A stretch of DNA of 64,000 bases from Methylobacterium sp. W2 (GCF_020662345.1 NZ_VMOA01000004.1:62001-126000), one strand, 5' to 3'; shown: positions 54,034 through 61,874, counted from the stretch's first letter. A program made the numbers and translations. The notes: a model not told the origin generated them from the letters alone.

Positions 54034-55380
54034 ATGGACAGGCTCGACGAAGACCGGGGGTGGCGCTTCAGCCGCGAAACCAACGAACAGCCGAGCCTCG
54101 GGCGCATGAACGCCAGCATTCCCGTGCTGTCCCAGGGAACCTGGCTGCGGCGGCTGCTGGCCTTCATCGGGCCGGGCTACATGATCTCCGTCGGCTACAT
54201 GGACCCGGGCAACTGGGCCACCGACATCGCAGGCGGTTCGCAATTCGGCTACACGCTGCTGGCCGTCATCCTGCTCTCGAACCTCATGGCGATCGTGCTG
54301 CAGGCCCTCTCGGCCCGGCTCGGCATCGCCACCGGCCGCGACCTCGCCCAGGCCTGCCGCGATCATTATCCCCGGCCGGTCAGCCTCGTCCTGTGGGTCG
54401 CCTGCGAAGCGGCGATCATCGCCTGCGACCTCGCCGAGGTCATCGGCACCGCCATCGCCCTCAAGCTGCTCTTCGGCATCCCCCTCGTCATCGGGGCGAT
54501 CATCACCGCCCTCGACGTGTTCCTGATCCTGCTGCTGATGCGGCGCGGCTTCCGGGCGCTCGAAGCCTTCGTCATCGCGCTGCTGCTTGTGATCTTCGTG
54601 TGCTTCGGCATCCAGATCGCGCTCGCCGCGCCTCCGATCCAGGCGGTGCTCGCGGGCTTCATCCCCTCGTCGCAGATCGTTACCAATCCGGCCGCCCTCT
54701 ACATCGCCATCGGCATCATCGGCGCGACCGTGATGCCGCATAACCTCTACCTGCATTCCTCCATCGTGCAGACGCGGGCCTATCCCCGCACCGAGGACGG
54801 GCGTCGGAGCGCCCTGCGCTTCGCGGTGACGGATTCGACCATCGCCCTGATGCTGGCGCTCTTCGTCAACGCCGCGATCCTGATCATGGCCGCCTCGGTG
54901 TTCCATTCCACCGGGCGCACCGACGTGCAGGAGATCGAGCAGGCCTACGAGCTGCTGTCGCCGCTGCTCGGGGCCGGGATCGCCTCCACTTTGTTCGCCG
55001 TGGCGCTCCTCGCCTCGGGGCTCAACTCCACCGTCACCGCGACGCTGGCCGGCCAGATCATCATGGAAGGCTTCCTGCGCCTGCGCATTCCCGATTGGGC
55101 GCGGCGCCTGATCACGCGCGGCATCGCCATCGTGCCCGTCGTCGTCGTGACCGGGCTCTACGGCGAGGATGGCACGGCGCGCCTGCTGGTGCTCAGCCAG
55201 GTCGTCCTGTCCATGCAATTGCCCTTCGCGGTGATCCCCCTCGTCCGCTTCGTCTCGGACAAGCAGAAGATGGGAGCGCTCGTCATTCCCGTCTGGCTAA
55301 AGCTTCTCGCCTGGGTGATCGCCGGCATCATCGTCGTCCTCAACGTCAAGCTCCTGGTGGATACCGTCACCGGCGCCTGA
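54034..55380 (+). CDS. mntH: Nramp-family divalent metal transporter (manganese)
   Basis: 448 residues, eleven predicted membrane segments. It imports Mn2+ (and Fe2+) by proton symport across the inner membrane. The metal site in the first helix is YMDPGNWAT (D57, G59, N60), and the second conserved motif is MPHNLYLHS in helix 6 (234-237). The start at 54034 is chosen because an operator and an unlikely sequence precede it. It is followed by the OprB-type porin gene carrying the same operator, and the two very likely work as a pair. Confidence 0.94.
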   Translation: MDRLDEDRGWRFSRETNEQPSLGRMNASIPVLSQGTWLRRLLAFIGPGYMISVGYMDPGNWATDIAGGSQFGYTLLAVILLSNLMAIVLQALSARLGIATGRDLAQACRDHYPRPVSLVLWVACEAAIIACDLAEVIGTAIALKLLFGIPLVIGAIITALDVFLILLLMRRGFRALEAFVIALLLVIFVCFGIQIALAAPPIQAVLAGFIPSSQIVTNPAALYIAIGIIGATVMPHNLYLHSSIVQTRAYPRTEDGRRSALRFAVTDSTIALMLALFVNAAILIMAASVFHSTGRTDVQEIEQAYELLSPLLGAGIASTLFAVALLASGLNSTVTATLAGQIIMEGFLRLRIPDWARRLITRGIAIVPVVVVTGLYGEDGTARLLVLSQVVLSMQLPFAVIPLVRFVSDKQKMGALVIPVWLKLLAWVIAGIIVVLNVKLLVDTVTGA

Positions 55381-55487
55381 CGCTCACGGTTCTCCGTCCG
55401 CGGTCCTGAGGGCAGCGGGCGGACACCGCACAGAACACCCCCACCGGGCCGCGTCGCGGCATCGGACGGGAAAGCTTTGCCCACATA

Positions 55488-55503
55488 TATAGCATAGGCT
55501 ATA
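55488..55503. promoter_or_regulatory. MntR-like operator upstream of the porin gene
   Basis: Palindrome TATAGC-ATAG-GCTATA, 19 bp before the porin start codon, so bound repressor would block transcription or initiation. It has the same half-sites as the mntH operator. Confidence 0.7.
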
Positions 55504-55522
55504 CTATCGAGATGAGGCGTCG

Positions 55523-56947
55523 ATGATCAGCATGCGGATGATCGCGCGGTGGCGATTGGGGCCGGCCCGGATGGTCGCCGCGGTTGTCGCTCTCCTGGCG
55601 GCCAATCCCGCACGCTCGGATCCCGTTGACACCGGTGCCGTGGACGATCGTCCGGCGCAATCGGCTCCCTTGGAGCCCGATCGTCCCCCCTCCATCCAAA
55701 CCTCGCTCGGCACGTTCGGCGATCCGGGCGGAGTCCGCAGAATGCTGGCGGCGCGGGGCATCGACTACAACCTGCTCTATACGAACGAGGTCCTCGGCAA
55801 CGTGTCCGGCGGGGTGAGGCGGGGCGCGATCTATGCCGGCAAGTTCGAGACCGCCGTCACAATCGATTTCGACCGGCTCGCCGGTTGGACCGGCTGGAGC
55901 GGGTTTGCCAACATCTTCCAGATTCACGACACCGGCGGCCTGCGCGACCGGAGCTTCCAGCGGCTCATCACGGTCAGCAACATCGAGGCCTATCCCTCGA
56001 CGCGCCTCTCGGAACTCTGGCTGGAACGGGCCTCGGACGACCGGCATCTGAGCCTGCGCATCGGGCAACTCGTGGCGGACGGCGAGTTCTTCTCGTCGGA
56101 GACCGGCAAGATCTTCCTGAGCAACGACTGGCCGACGATCACCGGGGCGAATCTTCCGAGCGGCGGTCCCGCCTACCCGATCTCGACCCCCGGCATGAGG
56201 CTACGCTGGACGCCCAATGCTTCGGTGAGCGGCCTGTTGGCGATCTTCAACGGCGATCCCGGTGATCAGGCACGCGTCAACCGAACCGGTCTGAATTTCC
56301 GACTGAACGATGCGCCCCTGGTGATGGGAGAGGTTCAGTTGCGCACATCGGCGGGTCCGGACGGGCTCGGCCGAAGCCTGAAGCTCGGCGGGTACCGGCA
56401 TTTCGGGCGCTTCGACGATTACCGCTACGACCGGACCGGGCTTGCCCTGGCAAATCCCCGCAGCAGCGGCGCGGCTCACCGCCATACCGGCACGAGCGGG
56501 GCGTATGCGGTCATGGACGCACACCTGTACCGGCCCGCAGGCGGCGACGAGGCCGATGGGATCGCCGCCTACGCCCGTCTCTCCACGAGCCCGTCCGACC
56601 GCAACCTCATCGATCTCTGGGCGGATGGGGGTATCGTGGTCACGGGCATGGTGCCCGGCCGACCGAAGGATGTCTTCGGCCTGAGTTTCATTTACGCGCG
56701 GATCGGCGGGAACGCCCGGCGCTACGACCTCGACCGGATCTCATTCGACACGGAGTTCCACGTTCCGCGCAGCTACGAGGCGACGATCGAGGCGACGTAT
56801 CAATTCGCAGTGGCACCAGGTTGGACGATCCAGCCGGACATCCAGTACGTCTTCAATCCCGGCGGCGGGACCAGCGACCCGCTTCGCCCGGGCCGGCGCA
56901 TCAAAGGCGGCGCCGTGTTCGGCCTCCGCTCCACACTCACCTACTGA
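55523..56947 (+). CDS. OprB-family porin, probable outer-membrane manganese channel (MnoP-like)
   Basis: 474 residues. After a signal peptide (...MVAAVVALLAANPARS) the beta-barrel typical of the OprB family follows, with TFGDPGGVRRMLAARGIDYNLLYTNEVLGNVSGG at the start. FNGDPGDQARVNRTGLNFRLND and a C-terminal aromatic residue in STLTY, as usual for outer-membrane barrels, are also present. Despite the carbohydrate-porin name, its place next to mntH and the shared operator suggest Mn2+ passage, as shown for MnoP of Bradyrhizobium japonicum. The identification is by context and needs sequence comparison. Confidence 0.82.
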   Translation: MISMRMIARWRLGPARMVAAVVALLAANPARSDPVDTGAVDDRPAQSAPLEPDRPPSIQTSLGTFGDPGGVRRMLAARGIDYNLLYTNEVLGNVSGGVRRGAIYAGKFETAVTIDFDRLAGWTGWSGFANIFQIHDTGGLRDRSFQRLITVSNIEAYPSTRLSELWLERASDDRHLSLRIGQLVADGEFFSSETGKIFLSNDWPTITGANLPSGGPAYPISTPGMRLRWTPNASVSGLLAIFNGDPGDQARVNRTGLNFRLNDAPLVMGEVQLRTSAGPDGLGRSLKLGGYRHFGRFDDYRYDRTGLALANPRSSGAAHRHTGTSGAYAVMDAHLYRPAGGDEADGIAAYARLSTSPSDRNLIDLWADGGIVVTGMVPGRPKDVFGLSFIYARIGGNARRYDLDRISFDTEFHVPRSYEATIEATYQFAVAPGWTIQPDIQYVFNPGGGTSDPLRPGRRIKGGAVFGLRSTLTY

Positions 56948-57397
56948 TCAGGCGCGATCAGCGCCGGCGCGCATCACGCACGCGAACCGGCACCAGCTGG
57001 GGAGTGGGTGAAGTGCCCTCGACCGCCTGGGCGAATCCGCGAGCGGCAGCAGCGACCGCGTCGAGGAAGCGTCGTGCGAGGGATGCGGCCAGCGACTCTC
57101 TCATCAGAATGTATCCGTGCTCGGGAACAGGTGACGAACGCCACATGGGACACCGGGTTCCACACTAAGGTCAATCGCTATGTGGGGCTTTCCTCCGGGC
57201 ACCGGCAAGAGACCCGTCGATATGACGCATGTTAGGGATGCGGACACGTCGGGATGCGCACCCCCGTGAAGACCCGCACGTGCGGCCAACGGGTGAATTG
57301 CGGGAGACGGCGTGGGCGGAAAAACGAGAATCCCGATGGAGCCAGTCCCGGTCGACCGGTGCCGCACAGCAATCGTGACCGCTTTGTGTCAAAGTCA
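56948..57397. other. Region between the porin and the DUF1328 gene
   Basis: About 450 bp. A 48-codon minus-strand frame (56958-57104) is the only candidate gene and is listed separately. No terminator with a U-run is obvious after the porin. Confidence 0.4.
56958..57104 (-). CDS. Possible small protein (48 aa)
   Basis: MRESLAASLARRFLDAVAAA followed by RGFAQAVEGTSPTPQLVPVRVRDARRR: a helix and a basic tail. There is no ribosome-binding site in front of the ATG, and a longer upstream frame is equally possible. It is included because the helix-plus-tail design looks protein-like in a region with no competing gene; it may be spurious. Confidence 0.25.
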   Translation of the reverse strand: MRESLAASLARRFLDAVAAAARGFAQAVEGTSPTPQLVPVRVRDARRR

Positions 57398-57422
57398 GGA
57401 ACCGGCCTGACAACTTGGCGTT
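57398..57422 (+). promoter_or_regulatory. EcfG-type promoter for the DUF1328 gene
   Basis: GGAAC (57398-57402), a 16-nt spacer and CGTT (57419-57422) exactly match the general stress sigma consensus. The start codon lies 55 bp further. Confidence 0.75.
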
Positions 57423-57477
57423 ATTGCTGTCATGAGGTCGCGGCACAGGTCGCGCCAGCTTCAAAAGGATCCGGACC

Positions 57478-57654
57478 ATGCTTGGTTGGGCTGTAACATT
57501 CCTCGTCGTTGCTCTCGTGGCCGCTCTGCTTGGCTTTGGTGGTATTGCCGGCACCGCCATGGAAGCCGCGAAGCTCGTCTTCTTCGTCGCGATCGTCCTG
57601 TTCGCCATCTCGGCCGTGATTGGCCTGATGCGCGGTCGTTCACCGACGCTCTGA
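57478..57654 (+). CDS. DUF1328 (YtjA-like) small membrane protein
   Basis: 58 residues: [20 protein letters not shown], then [31 protein letters not shown] and a short RGRSPTL tail. These are two membrane helices with the conserved GFGGIAG turn of DUF1328. Members are found across proteobacteria and are often stress-induced; function unknown. It is preceded by an exact EcfG promoter and followed by an intrinsic terminator, so it is a single-gene unit of the general stress response. Confidence 0.9.
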   Translation: MLGWAVTFLVVALVAALLGFGGIAGTAMEAAKLVFFVAIVLFAISAVIGLMRGRSPTL

Positions 57655-57704
57655 CCGAAAGATCTGTCGGCGCAGTCGCGCCACGACAGACTGAAACGCA
57701 GGAA

Positions 57705-57731
57705 GCCGCCGGATAGCCCGGCGGCTTTTCT
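57705..57731 (+). terminator. Intrinsic terminator after DUF1328 gene
   Basis: GCCGCCGG/CCGGCGGC stem with a 5-nt loop and a TTTTCTT tail. Confidence 0.85.
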
Positions 57732-57802
57732 TCAATCAACACTCACCTCAATGCCTGCCATCGTGCCGATTCACACCTCAGGCGCGGCATACATGGGGTA
57801 AC

Positions 57803-58039
57803 TCACGCTTCATCGCGGGTTTGATTGGAGGATTCGTCCATTCGGGCGATCAGATCGCGGAAGCGGTCCGGAACCGGTTGTTGAACGATGGTGTCGTACA
57901 TGGCTCGGAGATGCAGACCGATCCGTTTTTGAGTGAGATCACTCAGGCGGTGGGAATCGAGACCTTCTGGCTTCGGTTCATGTTCCTGCTCCGATCGCGT
58001 CTCCGTTGCGGAGATGCGGTCCGTCTCGTCATCGTCCAT
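57803..58039 (-). CDS. nepR: Anti-sigma factor NepR
   Basis: 78 residues from the ATG at 58039, which has AAGGGG at normal spacing; an alternative ATG at 58105 would leave a leader of only ~6 nt after the predicted transcription start. The conserved core IGLHLRAMYDTIVQQPVPDRFRDLIARMDES is at residues 40-70, the two helices that bind EcfG and, on stress, the PhyR sigma-like domain. The N-terminus is polar and likely disordered, as in other NepR proteins. It is divergent from phyR. No ecfG gene is in this window. Confidence 0.9.
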   Translation of the reverse strand: MDDDETDRISATETRSEQEHEPKPEGLDSHRLSDLTQKRIGLHLRAMYDTIVQQPVPDRFRDLIARMDESSNQTRDEA

Positions 58040-58117
58040 TCGGTTATCCCCTTGATGCCACGTGGTGGCATCGCCGCGATTGTTTTGCGGCTTGACATAA
58101 GTCATGGCTGCACCTGC

Positions 58118-58142
58118 AACGCAGCGCCATACAATCGGTTCC
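58118..58142 (-). promoter_or_regulatory. EcfG-type promoter for nepR
   Basis: On the minus strand GGAAC (58142-58138), a 16-nt spacer and CGTT (58121-58118), an exact match. The nepR start at 58039 then has a leader of about 70 nt. It stands back-to-back with the phyR promoter, 9 bp away. Confidence 0.75.
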
Positions 58143-58151
58143 GGGCTTAGC

Positions 58152-58176
58152 GGAACACAGCCCATCGATCCGCGTT
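58152..58176 (+). promoter_or_regulatory. EcfG-type promoter for phyR
   Basis: GGAAC (58152-58156), a 16-nt spacer and CGTT (58173-58176), an exact match, 46 bp before the phyR start. It indicates autoregulation of the stress response. Confidence 0.8.
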
Positions 58177-58221
58177 GTGGCGGTGGCGATCACAAAGAAC
58201 GGCAGAGCCTAAGGGGATCTA

Positions 58222-59022
58222 ATGTCGACAGCTCAACTCGTCGTGCAACATCTGCCGTACCTGCGCCGCTACGCGCGGGCGCTGACCGGCAGCCAGGTCG
58301 CCGGCGATGCCTATGTGGCCGCCACCCTGGAAACGCTTGTGAACGAGCCCGATACGCTGGGGCGCAGCACCAACGTCAAGGCCGACCTGTTCCGCGTCTA
58401 CACGCGCATCTGGAACTCCCTTTCGGTGAATGGCCAGAGCGATCATGTTCAGCATGATCTGCCGGCCGAAGTGCGTCTCGGCCAGATCACGCCGTTGCCG
58501 CGCCAGGCCTTCCTGCTGTCCTGCCTCGAAGGTTTCTCCGAGGAAGATGCCGCCGTGATCCTCGAGGTCGACGTCAGCCAGGTGCGTGACCTCGTCGACG
58601 AAGCGGGTCGGGAGCTGGCGGCCGACATGGCGACGGAAATCCTCATCATCGAGGACGAGCCGCTGATCGCCATGGACCTCGAAGCCCTTGTGGAAGGCCT
58701 CGGTCACAACGTCATCGGCGTGGCGCGCACTCGCACCGAGGCGATCAAGATCGCGTCGGAAGGTTCGCGTCCCGGCCTGATCCTGGCCGACATCCAGCTC
58801 GCCGACGGCTCGTCCGGTCTCGACGCGGTCAACGATCTACTGAAGACTTTCGAGGTTCCGGTGATCTTCATCACCGCCTATCCCGAGCGGTTCCTCACCG
58901 GAGAACGTCCGGAGCCGGCCTTCCTCATCGCCAAGCCGTTCCAGCCCGCCAACGTGTCGGCCGTGATCAGCCAGGCGCTGTTCTTCCAGCAGAGCGCCCG
59001 TCGGCGCGAGAAGACGGCCTGA
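58222..59022 (+). CDS. phyR: General stress response regulator PhyR
   Basis: 266 residues. The N-terminal sigma-factor-like domain (about 1-125) contains LPYLRRYARALTGSQVAGDAYVAATLE and LEGFSEEDAAVILEVDVSQVRDLV. The C-terminal receiver domain (about 138-257) has the acidic pocket IEDEP and the phosphoacceptor D190 in LILADIQL, followed by FITAYPERF and the AKPFQPANV segment. When phosphorylated it binds NepR and frees EcfG. PhyR was first described in Methylobacterium extorquens, with the same phosphoacceptor number. The AAGGGG six to eleven bases upstream supports the start. Confidence 0.97.
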   Translation: MSTAQLVVQHLPYLRRYARALTGSQVAGDAYVAATLETLVNEPDTLGRSTNVKADLFRVYTRIWNSLSVNGQSDHVQHDLPAEVRLGQITPLPRQAFLLSCLEGFSEEDAAVILEVDVSQVRDLVDEAGRELAADMATEILIIEDEPLIAMDLEALVEGLGHNVIGVARTRTEAIKIASEGSRPGLILADIQLADGSSGLDAVNDLLKTFEVPVIFITAYPERFLTGERPEPAFLIAKPFQPANVSAVISQALFFQQSARRREKTA

Positions 59023-59054
59023 CGCACACAGCGTCACAACGCGAACGAAGCAAA

Positions 59055-59084
59055 AAGCCCCGGTCTCGGACCGGGGCTTTTCTT
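59055..59084. terminator. Bidirectional intrinsic terminator after phyR
   Basis: An 11-bp perfect stem AAGCCCCGGTC/GACCGGGGCTT with a 3-nt loop, a TTTTCTT tail on the plus strand, and A-rich sequence before it that gives U-rich tail on the minus strand. Confidence 0.88.
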
Positions 59085-59109
59085 ATGGAGATTTGCCTCG
59101 TCCGGGCAT

Positions 59110-59199
59110 GAAAAAACGGGCCGGACAGGGTCCGGCCCGTAAAAAAGTTTCCGGCCAATGCACAAGGGGAATGCGGGGGAGGACCAGGCGGCCGGGTGA
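59110..59199 (-). ncRNA. Candidate EcfG-dependent small RNA (GsrN-like)
   Basis: About 90 nt on the minus strand. An exact EcfG promoter sits immediately upstream. The 5' part has a CCGGCC (59195-59190)/GGCCGG (59156-59151) stem presenting a C-rich loop with CCTCCCCC (59182-59175) and TTCCCCTT. The 3' part is an intrinsic terminator: a 10-bp perfect stem TCCGGCCCGT/ACGGGCCGGA (59116-59140) followed by six U. No reading frame with a start signal fits. Caulobacter GsrN, a sigma-T-dependent RNA of the general stress response, has the same design (exposed C-rich loop plus terminator). Homology is inferred from design and location only. Confidence 0.6.
59116..59140 (-). terminator. Leftward intrinsic terminator of the candidate small RNA
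   Basis: A 10-bp perfect stem with a 5-nt loop. The U-run lies only on the minus-strand side (59116-59111), so it works for leftward transcripts; on the plus strand the stem is followed by six A. Confidence 0.8.
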
Positions 59200-59205
59200 T
59201 CTGAC

Positions 59206-59230
59206 AACGAGCCGGATGCCACACGGTTCC
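59206..59230 (-). promoter_or_regulatory. EcfG-type promoter with no protein gene downstream
   Basis: On the minus strand GGAAC (59230-59226), a 16-nt spacer and CGTT (59209-59206), an exact match. The predicted start near 59199 leads into the terminated 90-nt stretch described as a small RNA. Confidence 0.7.
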
Positions 59231-59370
59231 GAAAAATGCACCGCTCTTCATTTTGTGGATTGACGTGATTTTTATGCCACGCGCGGCAGCGAACGGCTCG
59301 CCATCAACCGAAAATTTTTCGCAACAAAGAGCGTCTCGTTCACTAGTCATAAAGTTTTTAGACCAGTCGA

Positions 59371-59396
59371 GGAACTCGTGACCAGCTCGTTTCGTT
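59371..59396 (+). promoter_or_regulatory. EcfG-type promoter for the 126-aa exported protein
   Basis: GGAAC (59371-59375), a 17-nt spacer and CGTT (59393-59396), 40 bp before the start codon. Confidence 0.7.
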
Positions 59397-59435
59397 GTCC
59401 GGCATCCTGTCAAGCTCCGTTTGGAGATTACGACA

Positions 59436-59816
59436 ATGCTTCGGTCCGGTTTGATCCTGAGTGTCGGTGGACCTGCAGCCCTCTTGACGATGCTCGTGCA
59501 TCCCCTCCTGCAGCGCGAAGCGGATCTCCGGTCGCCCCCGAGCGCGGTTACGCAGCAAGCGCCCGTGAGCGTCATGCCTGCGATCATCCTCGCCCCGTCC
59601 GGTCTCAACAAAGCCGAGGGCACGACAATCAGGATCTCGACGGCGCTCGCCGTCGAGCGCCGGGTGCCTGCGATGGCGTCCGATCAGAATTCAGCGCTGA
59701 CGGACAAGCCCGTGCTCAAGCCACGCCGGACAATGCGAGATGGCTGCGAGGGAGCGATCAGTTCGCTGGCAGGCCCCGAAGCGCGCCGCATGATCCCGGG
59801 GCGTTGCATCGCCTGA
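59436..59816 (+). CDS. Exported hypothetical protein, stress-regulated (126 aa)
   Basis: The ATG at 59436 has TTGGAG nine bases upstream. The N-terminus MLRSGLILSVGGPAALLTMLVHPLL is a signal peptide or anchor. A low-complexity middle part is followed by the C-terminal segment RDGCEGAISSLAGPEARRMIPGRCIA with two cysteines. I have the impression of similar GCEGA...PGRC tails in small exported proteins of Hyphomicrobiales, with no known function. An EcfG promoter precedes it and a strong terminator follows, so it is a single-gene stress unit. Confidence 0.75.
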   Translation: MLRSGLILSVGGPAALLTMLVHPLLQREADLRSPPSAVTQQAPVSVMPAIILAPSGLNKAEGTTIRISTALAVERRVPAMASDQNSALTDKPVLKPRRTMRDGCEGAISSLAGPEARRMIPGRCIA

Positions 59817-59843
59817 ACACGCTCCTCCCTCCGTCGTGCACAG

Positions 59844-59879
59844 CAAAAAACCCTTCGCGAAAACGAAGGGTTTTTTGCT
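59844..59879 (+). terminator. Strong bidirectional terminator
   Basis: A near-perfect hairpin, AAAAAACCCTTCG/CGAAGGGTTTTTT with a short loop, with U-runs on both strands. It serves the 126-aa protein gene and the convergent KGG gene. Confidence 0.9.
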
Positions 59880-59988
59880 GCGGAAAGTCATTGTCGGAAA
59901 AAGGGACCAGATCGCCGTAGATCGCCCTCAACGAGAAAGGCGCGCACCGGCAAACGGCACGCGCCTCATCTCGATATCGATCCAGGCT

Positions 59989-60183
59989 TTAGTCTTCGCC
60001 GTGGCGCCCGGGAGTGGTCGACTGACCACCTTTGCGACCGGCCGACGAGGCGAGTTCGCGATCCTGGGAAAATGAACGCTTTTCCGCGGGAACGCTCCGT
60101 CCACCCTTGCTCGCGATCTCGCGTTGCCGCTCCAGATCCATCGATGCAAAACCTCGCTTTGAGGTAGAATTTCCTGATGCCAT
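59989..60183 (-). CDS. KGG-motif general stress protein (con-10/GsiB-like)
   Basis: 64 residues, hydrophilic. MASGNSTSKRGFASMDLERQ leads to two copies of the stress-induced repeat with Gly-Gly cores, IASKGGRSVPAEKRSFSQ and ASSAGRKGGQS. Such repeats occur in GsiB of Bacillus and in many alphaproteobacterial stress proteins; they are intrinsically disordered. The start at 60183 has AGGAGG at ideal spacing, and an EcfG-like promoter lies upstream. Confidence 0.9.
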   Translation of the reverse strand: MASGNSTSKRGFASMDLERQREIASKGGRSVPAEKRSFSQDRELASSAGRKGGQSTTPGRHGED

Positions 60184-60218
60184 CAGCGCCTCCTCAGCAT
60201 GTGGTTCTCTGACAGAAC

Positions 60219-60243
60219 AACCTTCGCCAATATCGATGGTTCC
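60219..60243 (-). promoter_or_regulatory. EcfG-like promoter for the KGG gene
   Basis: On the minus strand GGAAC (60243-60239), a 16-nt spacer and GGTT (60222-60219): one mismatch from CGTT. The leader would be about 30 nt with a strong AGGAGG. Confidence 0.6.
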
Positions 60244-60527
60244 TCGGCCGGCGTTGCCGAAGACAAATGGCCGCCTCCATCTGGCCAGGCACCGTCCATC
60301 ACTGTCGTCGCGTGCCTCGGCGCGGGAAAAAACGGATTGGAAAGCCGGCTGGTCGCTCCTGTGGATCGGAGGTGCCGGACCGCCCCGGCGATCCTGGTGA
60401 TGCGGAGGTATGCGCGAGGATGGGGCAGGGCTGGACAATGGATGGGCAAACCGCATGGATGCGCGGGACGTAAAGGCGCCCGGCGGTCGGCGTCTGCGAG
60501 CGGAGCGCTCAGAATGGTCCAAGCATC
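60244..60527. other. Region upstream of the cyclic-nucleotide-binding gene
   Basis: About 285 bp between the KGG promoter and the next plus-strand gene. Open frames here have no start signal. I see no EcfG match pointing right. Confidence 0.4.
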
Positions 60528-60971
60528 ATGACCCTCGACACGGAGGTCTCTTCGCTACGACAGGTGCCGTTGTTTCGCGGTGTCGAGCCGTCGCGCCTAA
60601 AGCTCCTCGCCTTCACCAGTGACCGGGTTCATTTCGAGGCCGGCCAGCAGCTCTTCGCCCGCGGCGATGTGGCGGATGCCGCCTACCTTCTCCTGGAAGG
60701 CTCGGCGGCCGTGACCATCGATGGATCGTTCGGCCCGTTCCGGCTGGCGCTTCTCGGGCCGAATGCCCTCGTCGGCGAGATGGGCATCCTGGCCGATCAG
60801 CCGCGCTCGGCCACCGTCCAGGCCGAGACCCCCGTCATGGCACTCCGCATCGATCGGACCGTCTTCCTCGAGCTCCTGGCTCAGTTCCCGCAGATCAGCA
60901 TCGCGGTCATGCGCGAACTCGCGCTTCGACTCGAACATACGAATCAGCAGCTGGCGGAACGCCGCGCCTGA
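60528..60971 (+). CDS. Stand-alone cyclic-nucleotide-binding (CRP-type effector) domain protein
   Basis: 147 residues. The cNMP-binding beta-roll runs from LRQVPLFRGVEPSRLKLLAFTSDRVHFEAGQQLFARGD to the phosphate-binding cassette LVGEMGILADQPRSATVQAETP. The usual G-E-x2-L and R-S/T-A residues are in place. A short C-terminal helix ends QQLAERRA. There is no DNA-binding domain, so it is not a transcription factor itself; it may sense cAMP/cGMP or another nucleotide and act through a partner. It lies next to the stress island and may belong to it functionally. Confidence 0.88.
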   Translation: MTLDTEVSSLRQVPLFRGVEPSRLKLLAFTSDRVHFEAGQQLFARGDVADAAYLLLEGSAAVTIDGSFGPFRLALLGPNALVGEMGILADQPRSATVQAETPVMALRIDRTVFLELLAQFPQISIAVMRELALRLEHTNQQLAERRA

Positions 60972-60981
60972 ATCGGAACCG

Positions 60982-61425
60982 TCATTCCGTCGGGTAGGTG
61001 ATGAACTCCATCAACGACCCGTCCGGATCGCGAAAATAGACGCTGATCCCCGTGCCGGCCGCCCCGTTACGCTCGACGGGGCCGAGTTCGATCGGAACGC
61101 CCTGCGCCGCCAGATGCGCCACCGCGTCGTCGATGGAGCCCGACCAGCGAAAGCAGAGATCGCTTCCGCCGGGCATCACCGGCCGTTCGGCCAGGGGCGT
61201 CGGCGACAGGCCCGGGCCATGGACGTTCAATTGCACGCCGCCGAACCGGTACGCGACACCCTTCCCACGGGGGATCACCTCGGCCCCGAGCACGTCGCGA
61301 TAGAAAGCGGTGGAGCGCTCCCAATCCGAGACATGGATCACGCAATGGTCGAGATGAATCGCCGGCCCGAGATCGGCGAGGGGTTCTTCGATCTGCGCGA
61401 CCGTGAGCGTCTCAGTATCGGCCAT
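60982..61425 (-). CDS. VOC family protein (glyoxalase/dioxygenase-like)
   Basis: 147 residues from the ATG at 61425. The double beta-alpha-beta-beta-beta fold is seen in HLDHCVIHVSDWERSTAFYRDVLGAEVI (metal-ligand His near the start), then FGGVQLNVHGPG and the C-terminal SVYFRDPDGSLMEFITYP with the Glu ligand. It resembles YwbC/YaeR and virulence-protein-type VOC members; substrate unknown. It is convergent with the cyclic-nucleotide gene. Confidence 0.88.
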   Translation of the reverse strand: MADTETLTVAQIEEPLADLGPAIHLDHCVIHVSDWERSTAFYRDVLGAEVIPRGKGVAYRFGGVQLNVHGPGLSPTPLAERPVMPGGSDLCFRWSGSIDDAVAHLAAQGVPIELGPVERNGAAGTGISVYFRDPDGSLMEFITYPTE

Positions 61426-61874
61426 CGCCCCTGCGCCTTGGTTTCCGGCGGCCGAGCCGCGTACCCGCCACCATGCCTCCTGCGGCCTGAGGGAGCAACG
61501 CGACGTCGAACCATCCTCGGCGGAATACAGACCTGAGATTATCTTTATGATCTCAAGTTGCATTATGGGCGGTCTCGCCGAGATCATCGTCGGGGCTCAC
61601 CCTGGGGCCGGGGCCCGGAGCGACGTTGTCCCTGGTCAGGCTGCGCGCCGCCGGGACGCCGGGCGAGCGCGAGGGCCGATGGCGCAGCGTTGGCGTGCTG
61701 AACGCGCAAGATCAGTCGATCCGACCGGGCTGACTACGACCACGACCTCTCGTGAATCCGGCAGGATGGGCAGGTTCCCTCATGCTGCGACGTGAAAGAC
61801 ACAACATCAGAGGCCATCGAACGGTAGTCATGAGGGCAATGATCCGCCCGACGACCACTTTCGTGGAGCCCTCG
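61426..61874. other. Region upstream of the L,D-transpeptidase
   Basis: About 450 bp with no convincing gene. Short frames exist on both strands but have no recognisable product or start signal. It should contain the promoters of the VOC gene and of the transpeptidase gene. Confidence 0.4.

Noticed and set aside
59116..59140. Second hairpin behind phyR read as a back-up terminator of phyR
   Set aside because: On the plus strand the stem is followed by A, not T. The U-run is on the minus side only, so it ends a leftward transcript.
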